Shown: in pieces, positions 1 through 9,769 of the stretch | Position numbering within the stretch: position 1 is the stretch's first letter | Layout of the letters: each line of letters starts with the position of its first letter | Source of the DNA: Acholoe squamosa | Lineage: Eukaryota; Annelida; Polychaeta; Phyllodocida; Polynoidae | Reading direction: 5' to 3' | NCBI GenBank assembly: GCA_949317995.1 | Contig: OX439038.1 | Location: forward strand, 76,890,659 to 76,954,658 | DNA length: 64,000 bases | Position numbers and translations under genes: made by a program | Notes under the pieces: model-generated | Database searches by the model: none | What the model was told of the DNA's origin: nothing | What the model saw: the letters and a program-made list of their open reading frames with translations, nothing else

Positions 1-482
1 CCATCAATTTACTCCATTATATGCCCTCACTCACTGTGAATAGCCTACCTCTTCTATAGCATTGTATTGGTATTGTAAGTGCTATTTATATATAATGCTA
101 AGGTGGCAAAGAATTCGAGAGAATGATAAGAAAAATCTGAATGTAAATATGCCAAAAATTTAAAATGGTCATAAAATACACAATTTTGATCAGAATCCCC
201 CAAATATTTTTGCAGACATTAAGGGTATATGTAGGTATATGTGCCTACCAAAAATAATCTCATTCTGATAAAGTCAACCAATATGTGCAGGGACCTGTGC
301 AGTAGGCTCAAATCAAATAGTAGCGACCCACCTTAAATAAGATAAAATCTCAAATAATTCTGCGCTTTGATAAACTCCCGGGAATAAACTATGCCATTCG
401 GCTGCCAGAGTACATGAATTCAACCTTGGTGAGTTATTAACAAAATGTTGATTTTGGGTCGATGCACCCCCAAGGTCGGCAC

Positions 483-536
483 GATGCACTAATGCAGTGC
501 AGGCAAGCAGACCCGCCAGCACTGCATTAGTGCATC
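483..536. repeat. Perfect 18 bp inverted repeat, 18 nt loop
   Basis: Arms at 483-500 (GATGCACTAATGCAGTGC) and 519-536 are exact reverse complements around an 18 nt spacer. The arm words (TGCATTAGTGCATCATG) recur in dispersed form near 21850-21900, 40190-40220 and 41400-41560, so this belongs to a repeat family rather than being unique. A transcribed hairpin is possible but nothing shows transcription. Confidence 0.85.
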
Positions 537-728
537 ATGACGACAAAGGGACATAAACCCGGAGGCATCAGGTGGCACTTAAAGGGTTAAACCGATATCT
601 GGGTTTAGGGTTATTGGTTGGCATGTTGCCAGGCAATAAGCTCACTGTAAACACAGGATCGTAAACAGAAATTGGCAAACTACCAAATTATCCCCCCACC
701 CCACCCCCAGCCCCATCTGGAGCTAGCT

Positions 729-772
729 GGGTGGCAGTGGTTGGTGGGTGGGTAAACCAACCACTGCCACCC
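729..772. repeat. Perfect 16 bp inverted repeat, 12 nt loop
   Basis: Left arm 729-744 (GGGTGGCAGTGGTTGG) and right arm 757-772 are exact reverse complements. G-rich loop. No other copy was noticed in the window. Function unknown. Confidence 0.85.
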
Positions 773-1939
773 ATCTCAAGACTCGAGTGTTTCAAAGTCT
801 GTGCCTGCACTCAACATCAAAGTGCTGCGTTCTCTATTATTATAAAAAAGGGAAAAAAATATATATATAAGAAAACACTGGGACTTTTTCAGGGCCCAAA
901 ATAGACCGTCGGTCCCCAAAAAAGGACCTCCTCCTAGATCTGCCCCTGTCACGGTTAAGGACTGGTCATTTTTTTAACAACAGGGGAGGGGTGGAACATC
1001 TCATGCCACATGGCCAGGCAACCGAGAGAAGCAGGAAGAAATTCCTGAAAAATCCAACGGCAATGAACAGTGTTTTCCCAGAGACATAAAGATACATAGA
1101 GGGGACACCCTATAGCATTGCAGTCTGATTTCTGTGACATGGATCACCTGGTGAGCATCAACTGAACTACTCCAAAGGGTCCTCTAAATGACTGCCTGGA
1201 GAAAATTATTTTGGCCCACTCATAATTGTCACAGCAATTTGATTCAAAAAGCATCTGAAGTTTTTACTGATCCTTTATTATCACAAAATTCAATGGGGGG
1301 CATTTTTGGAAATAGGCCCCAAAATTTCTGATTTTTTAAAAAATAATTCAAGAGATTTGCACCCCCCCCCCACTTAAAACAAGGTCTCTTTGCTAAATTT
1401 CAATTACTATTAGTGGAGATGAAATCAACTAAAAAAAATCTCCAATGTGAGACCGGTGGTCCTTCCTGGGGCTAGGCAATATGGCCGACTACAAGGCCAC
1501 CAGTGAAGGAACCTGTTACATAACAGCTGAATGGAAGTGGTGACATCTGGTAATACATTGGGAACTGCTACTGCCCATTTATCACCACTTATATGCGCGC
1601 ATATAAGTAGCTTGTAAAATCAACTAAAACCAAACCAAGCCAAGCTTACAAGTAGGCCTAGAAAAGGATAAAGGGATTGAAAGGCAACATAGAAAGCAGC
1701 AAAATATAGTGAGTGTCGTTTCTGTCATGGTTGGGGCGGTCCAACACCAGTACAACTTAGGTTGAGATGAGCATGATATGGACCATTAACGGACATATTA
1801 TTGATTGTATGGGTCTAGATTCGAACCATGATTGACGACCAATTGGTTACTGGTAGCATTTTCCTCTTGTATGTTAACCCCTAGACTGTTGCTCATCTTA
1901 ACACACTGCCACCCGGTGTTTATCAGAGGAACTTAAATT

Positions 1940-2190
1940 TAGCGAAATTTTTCCTGCCCCCCCCCCTGGGAGGGGTCTGAACCCCCCCCCCCTTATTATA
2001 TAGTACCATGTAGGCTTTTTCGTACCCTGTGCAGCACTTCCCGCAGGCCAACTAGTGTAACTTTTCGTGAAAGGGTGACGCTTTTTGCCCCTCTCCCCCC
2101 AAGAGGGGTCTGAAATCTTTTGTCCCTCCCTCCAAATCCACTAACCCTCCCCTGTTATTAAAAACATGACCGCTCCGTTAATAAATGCCC
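1940..2190. mobile_element. G/C-tract MITE remnant
   Basis: Runs of C alternate with the phrase GAGGGGTCTGAA, and the stretch ends with a degenerate terminal repeat (CCCCTGTTATTAAAAACATG, then ACCGCTCC). The same arrangement is clearest in the intact copy at 51821-52160, so this is taken as a decayed member of that family. Confidence 0.5.
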
Positions 2191-2526
2191 AAATTTACAA
2201 GAAGGGACCAAGAAGCCTATTATTTTATGGTTTGCTAGGGAGTAATCTGAAATCCCCTGAGAGAGGGAGTAGACGATTTGGATCCCTCTTTTAGTCTTTG
2301 GGAAACTTAACAAATTCGAACCCTTTATATTCTTCTTTTTGTTTACCCTTCTTAAAATCCATTATGGGAAGGATGGAGTGTCATACCATCACTTCTTATG
2401 CTCACCAGTATAAGAATGAAGCAGGAACTTTTGAAACTATCTCATTTCATTGTTGATTTTGAAAGCCCCTGCGTCACTCATTTTATGTTTAACCGTTTCC
2501 GTTTTTTTCTTCTCTCAATACCTCTA

Positions 2527-2830
2527 CCCAGGGGCGGATCCAGGATTCTGAGAAAGGGGGGGGGGCACACATTTTGGCTATGGGACCAATAAGTTGATGA
2601 ACTCATCACAAGCTGATAATGGTAGGGGGTCTGGGGGCATGCTTCCCCAGGAAAATTCTGAATTCCAAAGGGTATTTGGTGCATTCTTGTGCATTTCTAA
2701 GGCCCAATTGAGAGGCTGCTCTAGGCTGATTTACTACTTAATTTAGGGGCTGTGGATCCATTTTTAATTTGCGGAGGCAAGGCTCAGATACTGGGTTAGG
2801 AGGGGGGGGGCACACACTTTTGGGGGAAAC
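2527..2830. repeat. GGGGCGGATCCAGG-type repeat remnant
   Basis: The phrase GGGGCGGATCCAGG at about 2532 followed by a G-run and GCACAC is repeated in part at about 2800-2820 (G-run plus GCACACAC). Similar short openings with G-runs occur near 25880 and 50497. The form suggests a terminal repeat of a short DNA transposon family, but I could not pair both ends. Confidence 0.35.
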
Positions 2831-4404
2831 TTGCAGTTATCTACCTGCAAAGTCCAGACAAGGAAAAGAAGTCTTATTTAAAGAGAATTTTTCCATGTAT
2901 AAGGTCCATGTATAAGGTCCATGTATAAATAGAATTAGGGGGATCTGGTGTTTTCCCCAGAAACCTTTTTGGATATAGTAAGGCCAATAGCTGTATTTTT
3001 TTTATACTAGTAAAAGACTTCTAGGCCTATAGGCCTTTTAATAGTCCCTCAGCCTCAGAAATACATTAATTTTATTAGCGCGGCGACTAGTGAGTACTAC
3101 TCGTGAGATGAGTAGACTAGTGTATGGTTCACAGTCGCCACGGTGTAAGGGATAGGGAGGCCTTGCAATCTATTTTTGTTTGTGGCTCCTCTGCTATGGA
3201 CTATTCCTGCTCACTGTTCTAATGTAATAACAATGGTGTGTGTATTTTACTTATCAGTGAAGGAATTTTCAGAATATATCTCATACTTTTGATTTTATTC
3301 GCAGATAAGACATTTCATCATTTGGAGCCCTATGGCAGATTAGCATTAGATCATTTTAAGATTCAGAAATGCATCCCTGTAGCCTTTGTTTTAGAATTGT
3401 TCATTTTGAAACTACTATATATATGTAGTACAGGTTTTATCTCAGTGGGTTATGGTACAATTGGATCATATTTTCTGTATTTGAACAAAGTATTCACTGT
3501 CAAAGATCTCTATGGATAAATCAGTGCTAAAGTGTGTGTTGCCATATGTGCATTTTTGTAAATCGGAGGAGGTTGAAGTGTAAGGCCACCTTGTGGAACT
3601 GCTACATTCTTTTCTGTGTAAAATTTTTAGTTTACATTGAAATAATGCTATCTCAGAATATGTATCTACTATTGGTGATGAAAGATTAATTTGATTACTC
3701 CTTTCATTGTATAAACGATTTTGTGGAACACTGAAAACATGTATGTACACCGGGGTACTTACACTGTGCTCCCCCTCTACAGAGAGGTGGAGTGATCTGG
3801 CCGGTTTGCTGACCACTGGCCCATGACAGGTACAGACTATTACAAGTGATTGGCAGTTGGGTGTGTGTGTGGGGGGGGGGGGGGCAGGGAGGCAGAGCAG
3901 GCTCCTGGCAATCTGAGACAGTGTACACTCATAATGACACACCTGTTGACTATGGCATTGAACATTGAATAAGACAGGTCCCTGTGGCAGCTGAGTGAGG
4001 TGCATGCAGAATGGACAGTCTACAGACTATTAGTACTTAGCTGCAGTGGGTAGTTCAGGTTGAATGTGTGCTATATACTACCAAAAGCCCAGATGATAGT
4101 ATGCCCTATCTGTCTCACCAACTGAAACTAGACACAAGATTACAAGTTGCCGCGCCATGTCTCACAGGACTATTCTCTACTATTGTATTAAAATCTACAA
4201 CACTATGGTTTTATTTCTCTCTGTATAGGGGTAAGCCAGAGGAACATACTCAAAGCCCAATGGTTAAATCAAGGGGATTTGAATCATAGCTTCTCCTAGA
4301 AATTTTGAAAATCTAGACCTAAAAGGTGCATTGTGATGCAAGTTGGCACACAGATTTTCAGCTCCCCCACTCCCTGCTTGTCTTCTGTTTTTTTTTTGGG
4401 GCAA

Positions 4405-5617
4405 TTTTCATCTAAGCCAAAAAGTCAAATGGGTTGTATTTGCCTCCCACTCAATAAATTGTTCAAAATAAGAGATCTAGTTGTGTTATTTATGCATTCT
4501 GGTTCTTAACACTCGGAGCTTGAAGGGGAACCATGGTTTTGCCTAGTTCCTATGCATAACAAGTGAGCTACAGGGGTGCAAAGGGGCAAAACCTTATTTA
4601 TTTCATCTGGGATATCCCCCTGGGGTAGAGAATATTTTTTGTAACAGTTGGGGGTGCATGCATTATATTTTGTGATCACTGGGTGCATAAATCCTTTGAT
4701 GTAATCGTCGTGAGGACACGTCTACAACCTTTGTGGGGTTGGTTTGCGCCATGAAAGATACTATGGATGGACTAATAAAATTGACCAGGTAGAGACCTTA
4801 CATGTACCTATGTAGCCCACAAAAAAGTTTGAACTTGCCTGTTAAACTGTATGTCCCAGAGGCTATGATATGATTTTGGGGTAGTTTACGCAAGGACACG
4901 TCTACGACCATACATGTACTCATAGCTGCTAGGTATCTTATATTTTACTATCCTTATTATGTGGGCCTTATTCCTTCATATAAAAAGCCCTGTAAGTTTG
5001 GTTAATAGATTCCACATAGAACCAGAGATATCATAAGAAAAGTATTGATGAGGACACATCTACGACCGAGGACATGTCTACGACCATAGATATGTCTACA
5101 GTTATATTGCAAGATGCTTGATACTTGACTGTTCTTGTTATGTGTTAATTATACCTTGATATGAAAGGAACATTGAATGTTAATGAGATCATTCTGTCTT
5201 AATGCAACTCTGAGCTATGACACTGAATACAAATGCAAGGACACGTCTATGATCAGGGACACGTCTACGACCATACATGAAGTCATACAGCAAGCTGCTT
5301 TGTATTTAAGTAAAACCATTATATGTTAGTTGTTCCTTGATATGAAAGGAACATTGCATGTTAGTGGATATTCTGCCTGACTGCAACTCTGAGCTATGGC
5401 ATTGAATATATAGTGCATGGATACGTCTACGGCCGTGTAATAAGGCATTGTACTGTGGGCATCCTATGAAATATATTTAACCTTCCCTAGTATATGGGCA
5501 TTGTAGCCCAACATATATACATTATATACATAAAAGGATTTTACCATACTGCAAAATCTTTTTTGGGCCCCTCTGACCAGCCATTTGGCGATCATCCATG
5601 ACTATTGATATGCTAAG
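4405..5617 (-). mobile_element. Non-autonomous DNA transposon, GTCTACG-array family, copy A
   Basis: Reverse-complement homologue of the copy at 43998-45285, sharing sequence almost end to end (for example the AATAAGAGAT and GGGGAACCATGGTTTT segments at its left and the GGCCCCTCTGACCAGCCATT segment at its right). It has no coding capacity. Inside it the 16-mer GGACACGTCTACGACC, or a close variant, recurs about seven times (near 4715, 4893, 5050, 5069, 5236, 5258, 5415), several as adjacent pairs. The right terminus carries GATCATCCATGACTATTG, a diverged form of the terminal repeat of copy B; the left terminus is degraded. Confidence 0.75.
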
Positions 5618-7923
5618 GACATGATAGATCAGGACATTCTACAGTAAATTAGTCCAATTCAAGTCCCAGGTGATGTGGATAGTAAAGCAAAGGGGACAGT
5701 CCAATCAGGATAGGAGAGGGAGATAGGCCTACATGTAGAATGGGAAAGAGGGTGAGTTAGAGGAGGGTAAAGGCAGTACGATTGGAATGTTGATTGTACT
5801 TGATAAATGTGTTTGGGTCCAGTGTCTGAGAAAATCTTTGAATATCAATGTAAAACATGCCATCTGGTGACATCTGGGAATGGCTTCATAACTTTGGTTC
5901 TTTTTCTGTTGGAAAGCCCTGGCACCCGTCGGAAGGCATAGGACCATAGTTCCAGTGGGCAGGGTCCATACTATGTAACCATGTATACCCACCCTAACGA
6001 CACACGAAATCCAAAACTCGTACCATTAACCCCATATTCCCTGGGGTCATTTTTGAATGACCAAAACCATGGACTGCCCTGCCACACAGAAAAAAGGGAC
6101 TAACTATCTTAGTCAGATGTTAGTCAAGCAGGCTAACTTTTGGTCGAAAATCATAGAAGGTTTGCATATGACGAATTTGGAGGTATTCCACCCCCTACTC
6201 TTCGAATTTTAGTTCCCCCTCTATTTCTTTGATTCAAAGTGTCAGGCTGGATGAGATCTTCATGTTACATATGGGTTTTGATGGTCCCATATGCATATTT
6301 TGGGCTCCAGGGTGGGGGGGGGGGGGTGAAATGTGCCCAAAATGACCAAAATTGTCTGGGCGAAATTGTGTCTGGGAAAATGACATTTGAGTTACAAGCC
6401 AAGTTGAGGGCTTAATTTCCAACAGAAACATTCTTCATACCTCCATGAAAATCTCAGGTCCAGACTATTTTGACCTGTAGATTAAGAAAATCACATTATC
6501 ATTTATGTCAGATGTGTCCTTGCTATTGTAAACGAAGCATACTTATAAGAATTATTTTTCTGGGCACATGTCTGGGCGAATGACATGCATGTAAGGCCCC
6601 ATATGCACACTTTCTATGATTTGTGACCTTTTGCAGCCAAGTCAGGATTTTGCACGTGCTCAAACGTCCGAACGTTTCTTGGGATTTTGAGACTAACCAT
6701 TAGGACAATCTCCCAACTTGCCTAAAATTTGACTAAGTTCCTTAGGACATTTAGGAGGCCTTCTAACTGCCATTCATGTATTATTTATAAATTCTGGTGC
6801 AAGGTTATGATGGGGCTTAAACCCAAATGACTACTAAACTAGCCATGTTTAAGCCAAAGGGGCGTCTTCTACCCTGGGGCATGGCTTATAAGTAAGGTTT
6901 CATGGTAACTCCTTCGATTTGATTCAAATGGCTAATTTATCCTCTACAATGGGTTTAAGGACCCACAACAGAGTCCTGCAATTTGAGAAGCAAGTTCAAT
7001 GACTCCTATTGATATCATTTAAAACCCGTGAGCTAGGTTGCTCTGGGTTTATTACAACATCTCAGGTCCAACATTGTGGATATATGAGTATATTGAATAT
7101 CCACAAAAAAGGTGTTTGTGTGTTTCTTGTTCGTTCCCTCAATACATTTTTAATCTATTAGGTGTATTTTGTTAAATGTTATATCAGGTTGGACTGTAAA
7201 CGTCTTATTGTGTCAATTGTCATTGAAACCCACCATTATTTAGACATTTATAGACTTTTCCATGGTATGCACCTCATATAAACCACGCTGCCACCTGGTG
7301 TGAAGAATATCATTGTCTCTTAGACAAAATGACTACCCCTTAGACAAAGTGACTAATGTTCTCCCTTGGCTTCATACCTCACAACTCTCACGCATTAGGC
7401 CTGAGTCACACACATATTGGACCGATCTCACACTCTCATGCCGAGGTGCCTTTTTTTCATGCATTTTAGGCTTCAAAATATCAGTATAGGCTTGTAGGGC
7501 GAACTTGGACTTTCACCCACGTTTTGAAGTACAATAAATTGGCCAATTTCTCTCTATATTTTCAAAATTTTCTTGGGGGGATGCCCCCCAAACCCCTCCT
7601 CTCTTAGGTTAATCGCTTCATTTCCTCTAACATTTCTAAGCAAAGTCTCACCCTTTGGCTTCACTAGAACTTGAGAGCTCTGTGGCTTAGTCAAGTCAGC
7701 TTGCCTGAATAGGTTAGTCAATGTTACTAACATTGTTAGACATTGTTAGTCATAGGTTCGCCATTTTGCCCAATTAGGCATTAACTTAACTTGACTAACT
7801 TCTTTTCTTTGCACAACCCCCTTCCCTAGCTTTTGATTAAAGAACACATGGTAACTTGGTCTCATGAAGGAACTGCAATGGCATCTGGTGGTCAATGAGG
7901 GTACCTTCGGTTAGATCCATGTC
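5618..7923. other. Intergenic, no gene recognised
   Basis: No supported coding region. There is a G-run at about 6312-6326 and scattered GTTAGTC/GACTAAC words (6100-6150, 6690-6730, 7690-7800) that form imperfect inverted pairs, suggesting decayed short transposons. Boundaries cannot be set by eye. Confidence 0.5.
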
Positions 7924-8157
7924 CATTATCGCTAAAGGAGGACCACAAGAGTGATTGGAGAACAATATTTTATTAAGATTGAGATAATAAAATAAGGATA
8001 AAATATGAATGTATGTGTATAGTTGTACATACAATTGATGAATAAAATGTTGTGAACCGATTGATTATGACATGAACATGGAATTAAATAGTCAATAAAG
8101 TGTGTGAATTACACCCACTTGTGAATTTGATGAATATGTATTAAATTAAATAAAGAG
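7924..8157 (-). repeat. Split direct repeat B2
   Basis: 234 bp copy matching 8397-8630 with one difference noticed (GTACATAC here, GTATATAC there). It forms the 3' terminus of the element. It ends internally at AAATAAAGAG, after which a purine-rich linker (8158-8227) leads to A2. Confidence 0.9.
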
Positions 8158-8227
8158 AAAGAAAAAAAGGAAGAAAAAATAAAAGAAAAGAAGAAGACAA
8201 AGAAGAAAAATGTAGGGTGGTAGGGAG

Positions 8228-8396
8228 GTAGAAAGTTGATGTGGAGAGCACCGAGACGAAGGCAGGAATGGAGGGGAACAGTGGGCGGTCAGATGACCAG
8301 AGAGAGGCTGCCAGGTGGCAGCACAGGTGAGGTGTGTGGTGGTCCTACCCGTTGCAACAATGACCCGCCACTACTTTTAACAAGCAGTAACATGAC
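8228..8396 (-). repeat. Split direct repeat A2
   Basis: 169 bp copy matching 13419-13587 (A1), from GTAGAAAGTTGATG to AACATGAC. It abuts B1 directly; in a circular intermediate the A/B junction would be the recombination site. Confidence 0.9.
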
Positions 8397-8630
8397 CATT
8401 ATCGCTAAAGGAGGACCACAAGAGTGATTGGAGAACAATATTTTATTAAGATTGAGATAATAAAATAAGGATAAAATATGAATGTATGTGTATAGTTGTA
8501 TATACAATTGATGAATAAAATGTTGTGAACCGATTGATTATGACATGAACATGGAATTAAATAGTCAATAAAGTGTGTGAATTACACCCACTTGTGAATT
8601 TGATGAATATGTATTAAATTAAATAAAGAG
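8397..8630 (-). repeat. Split direct repeat B1
   Basis: 234 bp copy matching B2. It lies downstream of the recombinase stop (8738) with about 107 bp of unique 3' sequence between them. Confidence 0.9.
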
Positions 8631-8737
8631 GCCAAACGCCAATAAATTATATTTTAAGGGAGAGGAGGGTGGGTGAAACAATATGCATAATGTATTGAAT
8701 AAATTAAAATTTTGTGTTATCACAGTTCATGAGTGTC

Positions 8738-9769
8738 TTAGATTGGGTTTATAGCCTTTTGTAGCACCGTATTGGCCTTCATGCCAGCTGTGACCACATA
8801 GTCCTCATATGCCAGGGATTTCCATCCTCCTGCTGTTTTGACGTCGAGTTCCCTGAGCCCGCCATTGTATGCTTCTGTTGCGAATGACTTCTTGAGGCTG
8901 TGCAGGGTGTACTGTCTTGGTGGGACGCCACAGTGGGACATCGCTGCGTCCCACCTTGTGTCTATCTTCGAAATCGGCATTACTTCTCTGGTGTCTGGGA
9001 ACTGCAGCAGAGGATCCATATGGCTTATGGTTGGATTCTGGGCCAGCATTTGTGCTGCATGCCATACTGGGCAGAACAGGGGGATTGGCCCCTTGGCCAT
9101 AGTGACTGTCCTTGTCTGAGATGCCTTTTGCAGGTTCTTTGCATTTCTGACTGTTAGTGATATACTGTCTTTGTGTACCTTGAGGTCCCCTCTTGTGGGG
9201 TGGGACGTATGGTGGAACTTGCCTTTTGACCTGGGGGCCACCTCTGACTGTCTGAGAGCCCCGAAGAACATCACTAGGATTGCAAAGCGGACTACTGTGT
9301 CTGTCGGGCCCTCGGATATGAATTTCAGGGCTTGTCTCAAGATGGGCATTGGGACAGGTGGTTTTACATTCGACTGATATACCATGTCCCTTTCCATCGC
9401 ATCTAATGCTCGTCTGATGCGGGGATGGGATGACTGGTACTGCTGGCCCTGGGCCAGGTGAAGAAATGTTCTTATGTGGGACACATGATTGGCTATTGTG
9501 GCTGGACAATCTATACTCATAGCCAGATACTCCATGTAGGTGCATATGTCCTGGAATGTCGGAGCCATCTGATTGATTCCAGCTGCTCGGCAGAAGGCCA
9601 AGTAGGTTCCTGCAGCTGACTTGTGATTCAGAAAGGTCCCTTGAGCTCTCGCCCGCCACTGCCGGTGAGATGCCCTGAGTTGCAGTGAGCGCAGCGCCGG
9701 ATCTACATAAAACAGGAGGATACATGGCATCAAGGATATGCAAGCAGGGGTCAGATATTGTGAGGCCAA
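8738..9769 (-). CDS. Tyrosine recombinase (YR) of Ngaro-type element
   Basis: Open frame of 343 codons encoding a phage-integrase-like tyrosine recombinase, which in this family joins the circular DNA copy to the genome. The N-terminal half is helical with a SAM-like core-binding character. Catalytic landmarks: Arg at about residue 173 in GALRQSE, His at about 290 in YTLHSLKK, Trp at about 316 in GGWKS, and Tyr at about 321/324 in AYEDYV. The usual HxxR Arg is Lys here, which is unusual. The frame opens at a TTG, not an ATG, so translation must come from an internal ATG, a spliced transcript or frameshifting from the upstream ORF. It overlaps the RT/RNase H frame for about 965 bp; the overlap begins just after the RNase H domain ends. 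Confidence 0.88.
   Translation of the reverse strand: MASQYLTPACISLMPCILLFYVDPALRSLQLRASHRQWRARAQGTFLNHKSAAGTYLAFCRAAGINQMAPTFQDICTYMEYLAMSIDCPATIANHVSHIRTFLHLAQGQQYQSSHPRIRRALDAMERDMVYQSNVKPPVPMPILRQALKFISEGPTDTVVRFAILVMFFGALRQSEVAPRSKGKFHHTSHPTRGDLKVHKDSISLTVRNAKNLQKASQTRTVTMAKGPIPLFCPVWHAAQMLAQNPTISHMDPLLQFPDTREVMPISKIDTRWDAAMSHCGVPPRQYTLHSLKKSFATEAYNGGLRELDVKTAGGWKSLAYEDYVVTAGMKANTVLQKAINPI

Larger units (their letters stand above)
1..4404. other. Intergenic, no gene recognised
   Basis: No open frame here shows a recognisable domain, splice structure or repeat-independent composition. The longest open frame (minus strand, 3466-4005) has no motif I recognise and runs through a G-tract. 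The stretch holds two perfect short inverted repeats (483-536, 729-772), G/C-tract MITE-like remnants near 960-1000, 1940-2190 and 2527-2830, and otherwise AT-rich unique-looking sequence. Confidence 0.6.

Noticed and set aside
3466-4005. 179-codon open frame on the minus strand
   Set aside because: No domain, crosses a G-tract and shows no splice or conservation evidence.
9769-9769. TTG as the real start of the recombinase
   Set aside because: Animal retrotransposon translation from TTG is unlikely; the frame is probably entered by another route.
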